16,257 bases of DNA from an uncultured Candidatus Melainabacteria bacterium (GCA_937927525.1 CALBDR010000442.1:1-16257), one strand, 5' to 3'; counted from the stretch's first letter, positions 8,021-15,065 are shown. Program-made: numbers and translations. Notes: generated from the sequence alone by a model not told the origin.

Positions 8021-9820
8021 ATGAAATACAAAAGTATTCCTGAATTATTTATAACTAAAGCTCAAAGATTTGGTGAGAAAACACTAGTTCGTTATCAAAA
8101 AAGAGCTAATAGTGAGCTGGAATCTATTAGCTGGAATGAAATATACGATCAAGTTGAATCTATAAGTCTTGGCTTAGCCAAGCTAGGAGCTAAAGCTAAA
8201 GACAACATCGGTTTACTTTCTATTACAAACCAAAAATGGATGTGCTGTGACCTTGCCGTTTTAAGCCTCGGTGCTTGTACTGTTCCTCTCTATCACAACT
8301 CTTCTGAGGATGCTATTTTTCACATCATTAATCACGCACAGCTTGACTATGTCTTCGTCCATAACAAAATTCAACTTCAAAAAATTAGAAGCAATTTTGA
8401 TAAATTAGAGAACCTAAAATATGTGATTGTTCTTGAGGATCGCGGTGATATACCTAAAAACCAGCCTCGTATAATTACCCTTGATGATATTTTAAGAATA
8501 GGTGAAAAAGAGAGAAAAGATAAGCCTAACCTGTTCCAAGAACAAATTAAGAAAATCAATGATGATGATCTAGCAACTATCATTTACACATCAGGAACAA
8601 CAGGTATTCCTAAAGGAGTACCACTTACTCATAAAAACTGTTTACTAGCTGCTTTATCTATCTATGAGTACGTTCCACTTCATGGTAAACATCGCATGCT
8701 ATCTTTCTTACCTCTTGCACACGTCTTCGAAAGAGTTTGTGGGGAATTTTATGGCTTAGACCAAGGTGTCACCTTCGTATACTGTCCAATCCCTGAAGAT
8801 ATTCCAAAGCTACTTCATACTGAGAAAATCACGATGATGTTAGTTGTTCCTCGAATTTTAGAAAAAATGTACGCCAAGATCATGGGAGAACTTCAAAAGC
8901 AACCTGAAATGATCAAAGATACAATTCTTAAAGCAATTGACTTCGGTATCAATTACCATAAAAAGAAAATAGCGAATAAACCTATTTCATTTTTAGAAAA
9001 TATCGCATATACCACAGCTAAAAAAACCTTACTCGCTAAAATAAAAAACAAGTTAGCACCTCATCTTGAGTTTTTTGTTTCTGGTGGTGCTCCATTAAAC
9101 CATGAAATATCCTATTTTTTCAAAGCAATTGGCATTGAGATTTTAGAAGGTTATGGCTTAACCGAAACAGCTGCGCCCCTTACTGTAAATCCATTACTAA
9201 GGAATAAAACAGGTACGGTAGGAATACCTTTTGGACACTTTGATCTTAAGCTAGGCTCTGATAAAGAAATTCTTTGCCAAGGACCTTCATTATTCCCAGG
9301 ATATTATAAAGATGAAGCTGCAACCAATGAATGTATTATTGATGGTTGGTTTCACACTGGTGATCTCGGAGAGTTTGATGATGAAGGATACTTAAAGATT
9401 ATCGGCAGGAAAAAAGATTTACTAATCACCGCAGGTGGTAAAAATGTTGCACCTACTAAAATAGAGCACAAATTATGCCAAAGTAACTTTATTAATCAAG
9501 TCGTAGTCTTAGGTGATAGAGAGCGTTACCTTGCAGCTTTAGTAGTTATCGACCAAGATTACCTTTACAAACGGAATGAAGATAGTGAGACTAAGATGGA
9601 TCTATCTGGAAAACTATCTGAGAATGCTGATCTTCACGAATTAATTAGAAATGAAATTGACAAACATAGCTTAGGTTTAGACAATTTTGAAACCATAAAG
9701 AAATTTGCAATCTTAGATGAAGAGCTAAGTATAGATGGTGGTGAATTAACACCTACTATGAAAGTTAAGCGAAATGTAGTTAATGAAAAGTATTCAGAGT
9801 TAATTAAAACTTTATTTTAA
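8021..9820 (+). CDS. Long-chain acyl-CoA synthetase (AMP-forming)
   Basis: An ANL-superfamily enzyme that activates fatty acids with ATP to acyl-AMP and then to acyl-CoA, at the inner face of the membrane, for phospholipid synthesis, fatty-acid recycling or degradation. The 599 aa match the FadD15-like/long-chain ACSL group. Motifs in order: ATP P-loop YTSGTTGIPKG (189-199), LPLAHVFER (230-238), SGGAPL (354-359), EGYGLTE (376-382), GWFHTGDLG (442-450) with the ribose-binding Asp448, GRKKDLLITAGGKNVAP (462-478) with hinge Arg463, and the C-terminal lysine motif TPTMKVKR (577-584). ATG 8021 gives the usual start (IPELFITKAQRFGEKT). Chain-length preference cannot be read. No other lipid genes adjoin; pilC is divergent and the PDZ gene convergent, their stop codons touching. 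Confidence 0.93.
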   Translation: MKYKSIPELFITKAQRFGEKTLVRYQKRANSELESISWNEIYDQVESISLGLAKLGAKAKDNIGLLSITNQKWMCCDLAVLSLGACTVPLYHNSSEDAIFHIINHAQLDYVFVHNKIQLQKIRSNFDKLENLKYVIVLEDRGDIPKNQPRIITLDDILRIGEKERKDKPNLFQEQIKKINDDDLATIIYTSGTTGIPKGVPLTHKNCLLAALSIYEYVPLHGKHRMLSFLPLAHVFERVCGEFYGLDQGVTFVYCPIPEDIPKLLHTEKITMMLVVPRILEKMYAKIMGELQKQPEMIKDTILKAIDFGINYHKKKIANKPISFLENIAYTTAKKTLLAKIKNKLAPHLEFFVSGGAPLNHEISYFFKAIGIEILEGYGLTETAAPLTVNPLLRNKTGTVGIPFGHFDLKLGSDKEILCQGPSLFPGYYKDEAATNECIIDGWFHTGDLGEFDDEGYLKIIGRKKDLLITAGGKNVAPTKIEHKLCQSNFINQVVVLGDRERYLAALVVIDQDYLYKRNEDSETKMDLSGKLSENADLHELIRNEIDKHSLGLDNFETIKKFAILDEELSIDGGELTPTMKVKRNVVNEKYSELIKTLF

Positions 9821-10312
9821 TTAATATCCATATCTATAAATTCTAAAAATGTTATTGGACTGAATTTGATTCATATCCATTCTCACTAAACGAAGCTGGT
9901 AAGGCTTGCAGTCTACACTACATCGAAGCATACTCAAGTCTACAGGTACCCCTGGTGGTCCTTCAATTAACGCAAAAACATGGTTTGCATCATAAGGTTT
10001 TACACTTACTCCATCTACCGCGACAATTTTATCTCCAACACGAATCCCAGATCTTTCAGCTGGAGTATTAGGATAAACTTGAATAACTGTACTTTCAGAA
10101 TTTTGACGATGCAAATACTTTACACCTAAAATCCCCTTATTTGACTTTTCATAAGAGGATTCAGAGCTGTTAGCCTGAAGTTTAAAAGTTTGGGCGTGAC
10201 TAAAATTTAAACTTGAAAATAGTAAGCTTAATAACAATAAAACTATATATAGATACTTATCAGCAAATAAGTTATATCTTACAGCAACTGATTTAACCTT
10301 AGTTTCGTACAT
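9821..10312 (-). CDS. Secreted or membrane-anchored single-PDZ-domain protein
   Basis: A 163-aa protein: a basic N-region, a hydrophobic core at about 20-36 and FSHA|Q as a possible signal-peptidase I site (40/41), although the N-region is long and the segment could stay as an anchor. A PDZ domain follows at about 59-145, with a GILGVKY carboxylate-binding loop, TPAERSGIRVGDKIVAVDGVSV (the typical hairpin and helix) and a final QLRLVR strand. Cys131 and Cys135 could form a disulfide in the periplasm. There is no protease domain, so this is not a truncated DegP/CtpA by itself; PDZ domains of this kind bind C-termini or assist proteolysis and secretion. The start is ATG 10312, with only a weak GCGGA upstream. 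The partner protein is unknown. Confidence 0.8.
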   Translation of the reverse strand: MYETKVKSVAVRYNLFADKYLYIVLLLLSLLFSSLNFSHAQTFKLQANSSESSYEKSNKGILGVKYLHRQNSESTVIQVYPNTPAERSGIRVGDKIVAVDGVSVKPYDANHVFALIEGPPGVPVDLSMLRCSVDCKPYQLRLVRMDMNQIQSNNIFRIYRYGY

Positions 10313-10328
10313 ACACTAGTCCGCTTAT

Positions 10329-10334
10329 ACTATA
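10329..10334 (-). promoter_or_regulatory. Possible -10 box of the PDZ gene
   Basis: TATAGT on the minus strand, 16 nt before ATG 10312; no good -35 at 16-18 bp. The same hexamer serves as the -10 of the acyl-CoA synthetase promoter. Weak evidence on its own. Confidence 0.28.
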
Positions 10335-10365
10335 TTCCTCAAAATAATTAAAAATTAACAACACA

Positions 10366-10371
10366 TATAGT
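10366..10371 (+). promoter_or_regulatory. Possible -10 box for a plus-strand transcript of the structured region
   Basis: TATAGT on the plus strand would start RNA near 10378, exactly at the CTCCAAAGTT segment that can pair with 10668-10677. The -35 region (AATAAT) is poor. Included because it is the only sensible -10 upstream of the RNA candidates. Confidence 0.25.
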
Positions 10372-10402
10372 AAAGCTCCAAAGTTCAATCAATTAAATAA
10401 AT

Positions 10403-10502
10403 CCCAGTAGGTGCTAGTTTAAATTTAGGATCGTTCAATTTTCATGCAGTTCATAAGAACTGCTAGTCGATACTCAAAAAATTTAAACTAGCACCTACTG
10501 GG
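10403..10502. repeat. 24-bp perfect inverted repeat enclosing a small hairpin
   Basis: The arms 10403-10426 (starting CCCAGTAGGTGCTAG) and 10479-10502 (ending CTAGCACCTACTGGG) are exact reverse complements separated by 52 nt. The loop holds a second hairpin, GCAGTTC-ATAA-GAACTGC (10446-10463), and a short AUCG/CGAU pairing outside it. There is no T-run after either arm, so it is not a classic terminator. It contains no wobble-only pairs, so the strand cannot be read. It could be an RNA gene, a MITE-like element or a folded leader of the downstream RNA candidate. The rest of the 430-bp gap is described in the neighbouring entries; I see no coding sequence in it. Confidence 0.85.
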
Positions 10503-10520
10503 CTTCCATTGATCAAAATT

Positions 10521-10680
10521 GAACCTTTGGATTTCCTAAAAAGAAGAGTGATATGAAGCTTGCTTATCGGTTTGAGCTTTGGAATAATTTCAAGTCATTG
10601 AAATTATATTTTTGTCCGAACTGGCTGCTGCCCCGAAAGCAAGATTCTTATTACCTTATTTTTAGGAAACTTTGGAGGTT
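10521..10680 (+). ncRNA. Rod-shaped structured RNA, 6S-like candidate
   Basis: The stretch folds into one long rod of about 62 base pairs by my hand count. Closing arm: 10522-10570 with 10633-10680, about 44 pairs broken only by single mismatches or single bulges (C10670, A10547, A10566). Apical arm: AG(C)UUUGGA (10575-10583) with UCCGAACU (10615-10622), then a perfect 10-bp stem, 10584-10593 with 10598-10607, closed by a GUCA loop. Between the arms is an asymmetric bubble, UUUG (10571-10574) against GGCUGCUGCC (10623-10632), which can itself form a tiny hairpin. Pairs 10527-10530 with 10572 side partners 10672-10675 are G-U wobbles in plus-strand RNA and would be A-C clashes on the minus strand, so the plus strand is indicated. 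Rod length, central bubble with a 3'-side hairpin and apical stem match 6S RNA, the RNA polymerase regulator, but no sequence signature proves that. No clear promoter or terminator at its ends. Confidence 0.5.
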
Positions 10681-10692
10681 TGTAGTTAAGAC

Positions 10693-10718
10693 AAAAAAAA
10701 GCCCGGCTTTGCCGGGCT
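10693..10718 (-). terminator. Rho-independent terminator of rpsD
   Basis: Read on the minus strand: AGCCCGGC-AAA-GCCGGGCT (8-bp GC-rich stem, 10700-10707 and 10711-10718, 3-nt loop) followed by eight U (10693-10700). It lies 27 bp after the rpsD stop. On the plus strand the hairpin is followed by AATATAATC, so it is not a good plus-strand terminator. Confidence 0.93.
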
Positions 10719-10744
10719 AATATAATCTCAATTATCAAATCTTA

Positions 10745-11350
10745 CTATCTAGAGTAATACTCAACGATCATAATCTCATTTACTGGAACCGGAATTTCTT
10801 TTCTTACAGGAACTTCTACTAATTCACCAACGAATGAATCTTTTTCTCTTTTAACATAAGCTAAAGTGTCAACCCAGTTCTTCATAGATTCAATAACAGC
10901 TGGGATTTTACGAGATTTTTCTTTAATACTTACTACATCACCTGGATAAAGCCTGTATGATGGAACATCTACTTTGTAGCCATTTACTAAGATATGACCA
11001 TGAGTAACTAACTGCCTAGCCGCTGCACTAGTGTTAGCGAAGCCTAATCTAAAAACTATGTTATCAAGCCTAGTTTCTAAAAGTTGCATAAGAACTTCAC
11101 CAGTAGAACCTTTACTTCTACCAGCTTTATCTACATACTTTCTAAACTGTTTTTCTTGGATAACGCCGTAGCTAAATCTTAATTTCTGTTTCTCAGAAAG
11201 AAGGATACTGTACTCAGAAGGCTTAGCTCTTCTTTGACCATGCATACCTGCTTTGTATGGTCTTTTTGCAATATCAAAAACAGGCATTCCGTTAAGAACT
11301 TCGCCATATCTTCTAGAAAGTTTATCTTTAGGACCTCTGTATCTAGCCAT
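10745..11350 (-). CDS. rpsD: 30S ribosomal protein S4
   Basis: S4 is a primary 16S rRNA-binding protein that nucleates assembly of the 30S body and affects decoding accuracy. The 201-aa product starts MARYRGPKDKLSRRYGE, the conserved N-terminus, at ATG 11350; the open frame continues upstream to a TTG at 11374, which I reject. There are no cysteines in the N-terminal domain, so this is the zinc-free form. The S4 RNA-binding domain covers about 92-150 (TRLDNIVFRLGFANTSAAARQL, then HILVNGYKVDVPSY), and the C-terminus ends IVEYYSR, as is usual. The gene stands alone with its own terminator rather than in an alpha operon with rpsM, rpsK, rpoA and rplQ, as in cyanobacteria. It is divergent from murE. 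No Shine-Dalgarno precedes the ATG. Confidence 0.97.
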   Translation of the reverse strand: MARYRGPKDKLSRRYGEVLNGMPVFDIAKRPYKAGMHGQRRAKPSEYSILLSEKQKLRFSYGVIQEKQFRKYVDKAGRSKGSTGEVLMQLLETRLDNIVFRLGFANTSAAARQLVTHGHILVNGYKVDVPSYRLYPGDVVSIKEKSRKIPAVIESMKNWVDTLAYVKREKDSFVGELVEVPVRKEIPVPVNEIMIVEYYSR

Positions 11351-11359
11351 AGGGGAACT

Positions 11360-11388
11360 ATGATAGCTTATCAAGACGAGAAAAGCAA
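11360..11388 (-). promoter_or_regulatory. Candidate rpsD promoter
   Basis: Minus strand TTGCTT (11383-11388), 17-bp spacer, TATCAT (11360-11365), 9 nt before ATG 11350. The start would fall 2-3 nt before the ATG, giving a near-leaderless mRNA. Confidence 0.4.
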
Positions 11389-11422
11389 GATATTTATGTT
11401 TTTATTTAATATTTCTATGCGA

Positions 11423-11428
11423 TAAAAT
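11423..11428 (+). promoter_or_regulatory. Possible -10 box of murE
   Basis: TAAAAT ends 7 nt before ATG 11436, the same geometry as at pilC. No recognisable -35 at 17 bp (TTTTAT), so support is limited. Confidence 0.3.
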
Positions 11429-11435
11429 AAAAGAT

Positions 11436-12968
11436 ATGATGGTTAGCAGTGAGCTTCAATCTTATGCAGGTTTAACCTGTGACAGTAGAAAAGTATCCGA
11501 AAATTTTATTTTCCTATGCATAAAAGGTAATAACTCTGATGGTCACGAATATATAGAAAATGCCATCAATTCTGGCGCAAAACTAATAGTATTAGAAGAA
11601 GCTTTCATTGATATCCAAGAGAATAAAGAAAAGCTTGAAAAGCTTAAAAAAACCCATACTGAAATTGAGTTTGAAGTAAAAAAAGATAACCGCGTTACAC
11701 TTGCTAAGTACGCAAATAAATTCTACGGTGAACCTAGTAAAAGCCTTAATATTTATGGTGTCACAGGTACTAATGGTAAAACCACTATCACTCACCTCAT
11801 CCAAGAACTCTTTGAAGTAAGTGCAGAACAAGAAGAAGAGAAAAGATGTAGCCTAATAGGGACTATCGGTATTAAAGATCAAAGCTCAGATAAATATAAT
11901 GAAATTGGCAACACTACACCTTCTTCAGAATTTATTCAATCAGAATTTAAAAGAATTAAAGATAAAGGTATCAAGCTTGCCACCATGGAAGTTAGCTCAC
12001 ATGCACTTGATCAAAAAAGGTGCCTGGGGATTAGCTTTAAACATGGGATTGTCAGTAACCTAAGCCAAGATCATTTGGACTATCACCGAACTATGCAGGA
12101 GTACATGCTAGCTAAGGCACAAATATTTAAGCAGATAACTGACTCAGCGATTCTCAACCTAGACGATGAATACTACAAAGATTTCAGGAAAGAAGCTGAT
12201 AATGAAGAGCTTGCGATTTGGACTTTTGGGATAAATTCAGCGGAAGCTGATTTAAAAGCAGAAGCTATAAAAATTTCAGAAGCAGGTATTTCTTATAAGC
12301 TTAAGCTAAGTGAAAAACTTCAGACTAGAGCTAAAGACTACTCTGAAGGAATAGAAATTAAGTTAAAACTAAATGGTACTTTTAATGTCTACAACTCACT
12401 TGCAGCGATCCTTCTAGGGATACTAGAAGGTTTAAGCCTTAAAAGTATTGCTGAAAACTCATTAAAGTTAAATCCAGTAGCGGGAAGATTTGAGACTATC
12501 TTTGAAGCTGGAAAACCTACTTGTATAGTAGACTACGCACATAGCCCAGATGGTTTGAAAAATATCCTAAAAGGTGCAAGAGATTTAGTTAACAATAGTG
12601 AAAACCTCGATAACCTAGTGTGCATCTTTGGTTGTGGTGGTGATAGAGATATAACGAAGCGTCCACAGATGGGGAGAATCGCATTTGATTTAGCTGACAA
12701 AGTATATGTAACCTCTGATAATCCTCGTAGCGAAAGGCCTTCACAAATCATCGCTGATATTCTTACTGGTTTTCCAAGTATGGACAAAACTGAAGTTATA
12801 GAAAACCGTGCTACAGCAATAGCTTCAGCCATTAAAAATGCTTCACAGAGTGATTTGATCGTAATAGCAGGTAAAGGGCATGAAGACTATCAGATTTTAG
12901 GTGATAAGACTATTCACTTTGATGACAGGGAGCATGTTAGAGAGGCTTTAGTTAAGTATTCTGTCTAA
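11436..12968 (+). CDS. murE: UDP-N-acetylmuramoyl-L-alanyl-D-glutamate--2,6-diaminopimelate ligase
   Basis: MurE adds the third residue of the peptidoglycan stem peptide to UDP-MurNAc-L-Ala-D-Glu, using ATP, in the cytoplasm. The three Mur-ligase domains are present. The N-terminal one (1-100) has GLTCDSRKV. The central one has the P-loop GVTGTNGKTT (108-117), MEVSSHAL (184-191) and the probable carbamylated Lys227 in MLAKAQIF. The C-terminal one has AGRFE, VDYAHSPD (365-372) and GCGGDRDITKRPQM. DNPR at 428-431 is the meso-diaminopimelate-recognising motif; lysine-type enzymes differ there. The 510 aa include insertions of charged residues near 60-80. The N-terminus is shorter than in many homologues. 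The start is ATG 11436 (ATG ATG), with no Shine-Dalgarno. It is divergent from rpsD and 5 bp from the convergent 326-aa gene. Confidence 0.96.
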   Translation: MMVSSELQSYAGLTCDSRKVSENFIFLCIKGNNSDGHEYIENAINSGAKLIVLEEAFIDIQENKEKLEKLKKTHTEIEFEVKKDNRVTLAKYANKFYGEPSKSLNIYGVTGTNGKTTITHLIQELFEVSAEQEEEKRCSLIGTIGIKDQSSDKYNEIGNTTPSSEFIQSEFKRIKDKGIKLATMEVSSHALDQKRCLGISFKHGIVSNLSQDHLDYHRTMQEYMLAKAQIFKQITDSAILNLDDEYYKDFRKEADNEELAIWTFGINSAEADLKAEAIKISEAGISYKLKLSEKLQTRAKDYSEGIEIKLKLNGTFNVYNSLAAILLGILEGLSLKSIAENSLKLNPVAGRFETIFEAGKPTCIVDYAHSPDGLKNILKGARDLVNNSENLDNLVCIFGCGGDRDITKRPQMGRIAFDLADKVYVTSDNPRSERPSQIIADILTGFPSMDKTEVIENRATAIASAIKNASQSDLIVIAGKGHEDYQILGDKTIHFDDREHVREALVKYSV

Positions 12969-12973
12969 TTTCA

Positions 12974-13954
12974 TTATACGGTTTCTACAGGCTCTTCACT
13001 TTCAGCTTCTTGTCCACTCTCAAACACAGGGAAAACTTCTTCAATCGCTTTTGTAGCTTCATCAGCACTAATTTTGCCATCTAAGACAGCCGCTGTTAAC
13101 CCAGTTGCAATATTGTTTAATGCTTGTTTGTCCTCATCATTGCCATTAAAGCCTTGAATAAATTCCTCTCCAACTCTTTTCGCAAATTCACTGCCATTAT
13201 TAGATGCTGATATTTTCAATGAGCTTGAAGGAGCTGCAATTTTCTCACTAATGCGGTCAATAATACTCGGTTTATTCATAGACTTTTGCTTGGGTTCTGA
13301 AGTATCATAAGAATCATAAATACTCTCTAAATAATCGCTATCAGACTTAGCCCGCTTCAGTTTTCTATCTGCTCTCTTCACTTCATTTTTGGGCTTAGGC
13401 TTTTCTTTAACAGCCTTCTCACCAGGCTTAAATTTATCAACTTCTTTCACAAAAACATCCACAGACTTACCATTTCTAAGAACCCTTATAAAATTAGTAA
13501 AGAAAAAGTCTCGATGTTCAGGGTTTCCCTTAGCTTTCTGGAAAGCTTCCATAATTTTAGGAATATCCATTTCTTTACCATTGATTTTCAGGATTGGCTC
13601 TTTAATATCTTTCAATGTGACACTAAAATGAGAACCATTTTGAATTTCAACGGCTAAATTCGCATGATCTTCCACGGCATCTAAGATTTGCCCTTTAAAT
13701 TGGTCAAATCCAGGGAAATTAGTCACAATACTAGGATCATTTCCTAATTCTTTAGGAATATCAAAACTAAACTTAATCGGAATTGTCGGAAGATTATTGG
13801 GTCTAGAAATTCCCTCCATATCTTTACGTTTAGCTTCAGCAGTTTTTTTTCCTTTTCCTAAAGGTAAAAGATTTAACAGCCTCTTTCCGAGCCCACCTAT
13901 TAATTTAAAAGGTGCACCAGCAATTTTTCCAGCTGTTTGTATACCAAACACCAT
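12974..13954 (-). CDS. Unrecognised 326-aa lysine-rich protein
   Basis: No family recognised. The N-terminal 40 residues are basic and Gly/Leu-rich (KLIGGLGKRLLNLLPLGKGKK), amphipathic rather than a true transmembrane segment. Residues 55-175 look folded, with alternating strands and helices (PTIPIKFSFDIPKEL, ILKINGKEMDIPKIMEAFQKA, FTNFIRVLRNGKSVDVFVKEV). Residues 175-245 are a low-complexity Lys/Asp/Ser linker, 255-310 are helical (LNNIATGLTAAVLDGKISADEATKAIEEV), and the tail is acidic (ESGQEAESEEPVETV). There is no signal peptide and no cysteine. The ATG at 13954 sits inside a 20-bp tandem repeat. The 363-codon gene upstream on the same strand is 70 bp away, so the two may share transcription. 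Composition suggests a cytoplasmic or membrane-peripheral structural or regulatory role, but this is not supported further. Confidence 0.75.
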   Translation of the reverse strand: MVFGIQTAGKIAGAPFKLIGGLGKRLLNLLPLGKGKKTAEAKRKDMEGISRPNNLPTIPIKFSFDIPKELGNDPSIVTNFPGFDQFKGQILDAVEDHANLAVEIQNGSHFSVTLKDIKEPILKINGKEMDIPKIMEAFQKAKGNPEHRDFFFTNFIRVLRNGKSVDVFVKEVDKFKPGEKAVKEKPKPKNEVKRADRKLKRAKSDSDYLESIYDSYDTSEPKQKSMNKPSIIDRISEKIAAPSSSLKISASNNGSEFAKRVGEEFIQGFNGNDEDKQALNNIATGLTAAVLDGKISADEATKAIEEVFPVFESGQEAESEEPVETV

Positions 13955-13990
13955 TCTGTATTACATTTTACCATGTCGTATTACAAGTTA
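13951..13990. repeat. Two tandem 20-bp repeats over the start of the 326-aa gene
   Basis: 13951-13970 and 13971-13990 agree at 15 of 20 positions (shared CCAT, GTATTACA, TTA); a third GTATTA lies at 13995-14000. TGTATTACA at 13957-13965 is itself a 4-1-4 palindrome, and TGTATTA is also the half-site of the RTX operator candidate. Possible regulator-binding cluster. Confidence 0.45.
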
Positions 13991-14024
13991 CTGCGTATTA
14001 TCCAGGGCTATCTTTTGAATTTCC

Positions 14025-15065
14025 TTAATTTTCAAAAACATCATCAGCCCTAACAGGAATTTCATCTTCCCAGAGCAACTGATAAACTACATTTAACGCA
14101 AGCTCTTGTTGAATCATATCTATAGTTTGCATGCTAAGAGTTAACTGATCGTTGCGCATTTCTTCAACAAACTCACCTAAGTCACTCACCAAGGTATCAA
14201 CCAAAACTATCTCTTTAATATCATTACGATTCAAAGCTTCTTTGATTTTTCTATAGCTTACGTTATTTGCGGTAACAGCATCATAAATTTGAAAATTTAG
14301 AAGGTTTTTAGTAGTAGGAATTTTCTGAAGGTGCTTAGGATTTCTCTTTAAATAAACTACCGAAGGATTAGCTTCATCATCAAAGCTTAAATAATGTGAT
14401 CCCTGAACCTTTTCATTAATTCTGTAAACTAGAGCTGAATGGAATTCACGCAAACGCGCTTCACTTTCTTGAAGCATTTCTTTTATATCAGTAAGTGGCG
14501 AATCAGAAACTGATATTTTTAAAGTTTTCACTGCTTCTAAAGCCTGCTCTATAATTTCTTTAATAACTTTAGGGTTTAAAACACAATCACAAGCTTGAAT
14601 AGCATTATCATAACTTCTAAAATAACTCTGGGATAAAGAACTGACAGCATCAACTCCGTGTAATTTATCACTTCCTAAAATAAGTTCACTATTCTTACTG
14701 ATTTTGTCTAAAGCTTCTTTTTCATTAAGCATTAAAAGCTTATTTACTTTGGCCGTAAAAGGTCTAGTATCTAAAGTGAATTTTTTGCAGAATATATTCC
14801 AAGGTTTAGCTTCTAAAGCTGCACTAACCGCCTCTTGGGCATCGATAATCTCTTGCTCATTACGCTTTTCAATGCCTTGAATTAAAGCTTCCAGCTTAGC
14901 TGCAAAACTATTAGTTTCTTCTTCTGTAAGCTCTTTAGAATAAAGCTTTTCATGAATTAAGAACTTTGCTTTATCAGCTATTTTAAATGGAAGGAAGTGG
15001 AAATCATGTGGATTATAGTCATTGAATATATTTGCTAGGTAGTCGAGTTTCTCCTGTATTTTCAT
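14025..15065 (-). CDS. Unrecognised ~346-aa mainly helical protein
   Basis: No family recognised. The protein is charged and mostly helical. A likely coiled-coil or long helix pair runs about 48-88 (LTEEETNSFAAKLEALIQ, then KRNEQEIIDAQEAVSAALEA). A segment with spaced Cys (CDCVL) is near 160, more helices lie at about 165-215, then a beta-like stretch (HYLSFDDEANPSVVYLKRN), and a C-terminal helical pair ends in acidic residues. There is no signal peptide or membrane segment, so it is probably cytoplasmic. The frame is open to ATG 15116, but I prefer ATG 15065 (MKIQEKLDYLANIF): the extra 17 residues are unlike a domain, and the longer form would leave only 20 bp for two divergent promoters with hisF. 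A TATATT at 15094-15099 on the minus strand would fit the shorter form. It may be co-transcribed with the 326-aa gene 70 bp downstream. Confidence 0.75.
   Translation of the reverse strand: MKIQEKLDYLANIFNDYNPHDFHFLPFKIADKAKFLIHEKLYSKELTEEETNSFAAKLEALIQGIEKRNEQEIIDAQEAVSAALEAKPWNIFCKKFTLDTRPFTAKVNKLLMLNEKEALDKISKNSELILGSDKLHGVDAVSSLSQSYFRSYDNAIQACDCVLNPKVIKEIIEQALEAVKTLKISVSDSPLTDIKEMLQESEARLREFHSALVYRINEKVQGSHYLSFDDEANPSVVYLKRNPKHLQKIPTTKNLLNFQIYDAVTANNVSYRKIKEALNRNDIKEIVLVDTLVSDLGEFVEEMRNDQLTLSMQTIDMIQQELALNVVYQLLWEDEIPVRADDVFEN

Noticed and set aside
10376..10505. Integron attC site
   Set aside because: The expected RYYYAAC/GTTRRRY core sites are not at the ends of the inverted repeat and no integrase or cassette is nearby.
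10693..10718. Bidirectional terminator also ending the plus-strand RNA
   Set aside because: The plus strand has no U-run after the hairpin; only the minus strand fits a terminator.
10313..10744. tRNA, tmRNA or RNase P RNA gene
   Set aside because: No T-loop GTTCRANNC with CCA end, no tag-peptide frame and no conserved RNase P core sequences were found.
11351..11374. Upstream start of rpsD at TTG 11374
   Set aside because: S4 proteins begin MARYRGPK, which is at ATG 11350.
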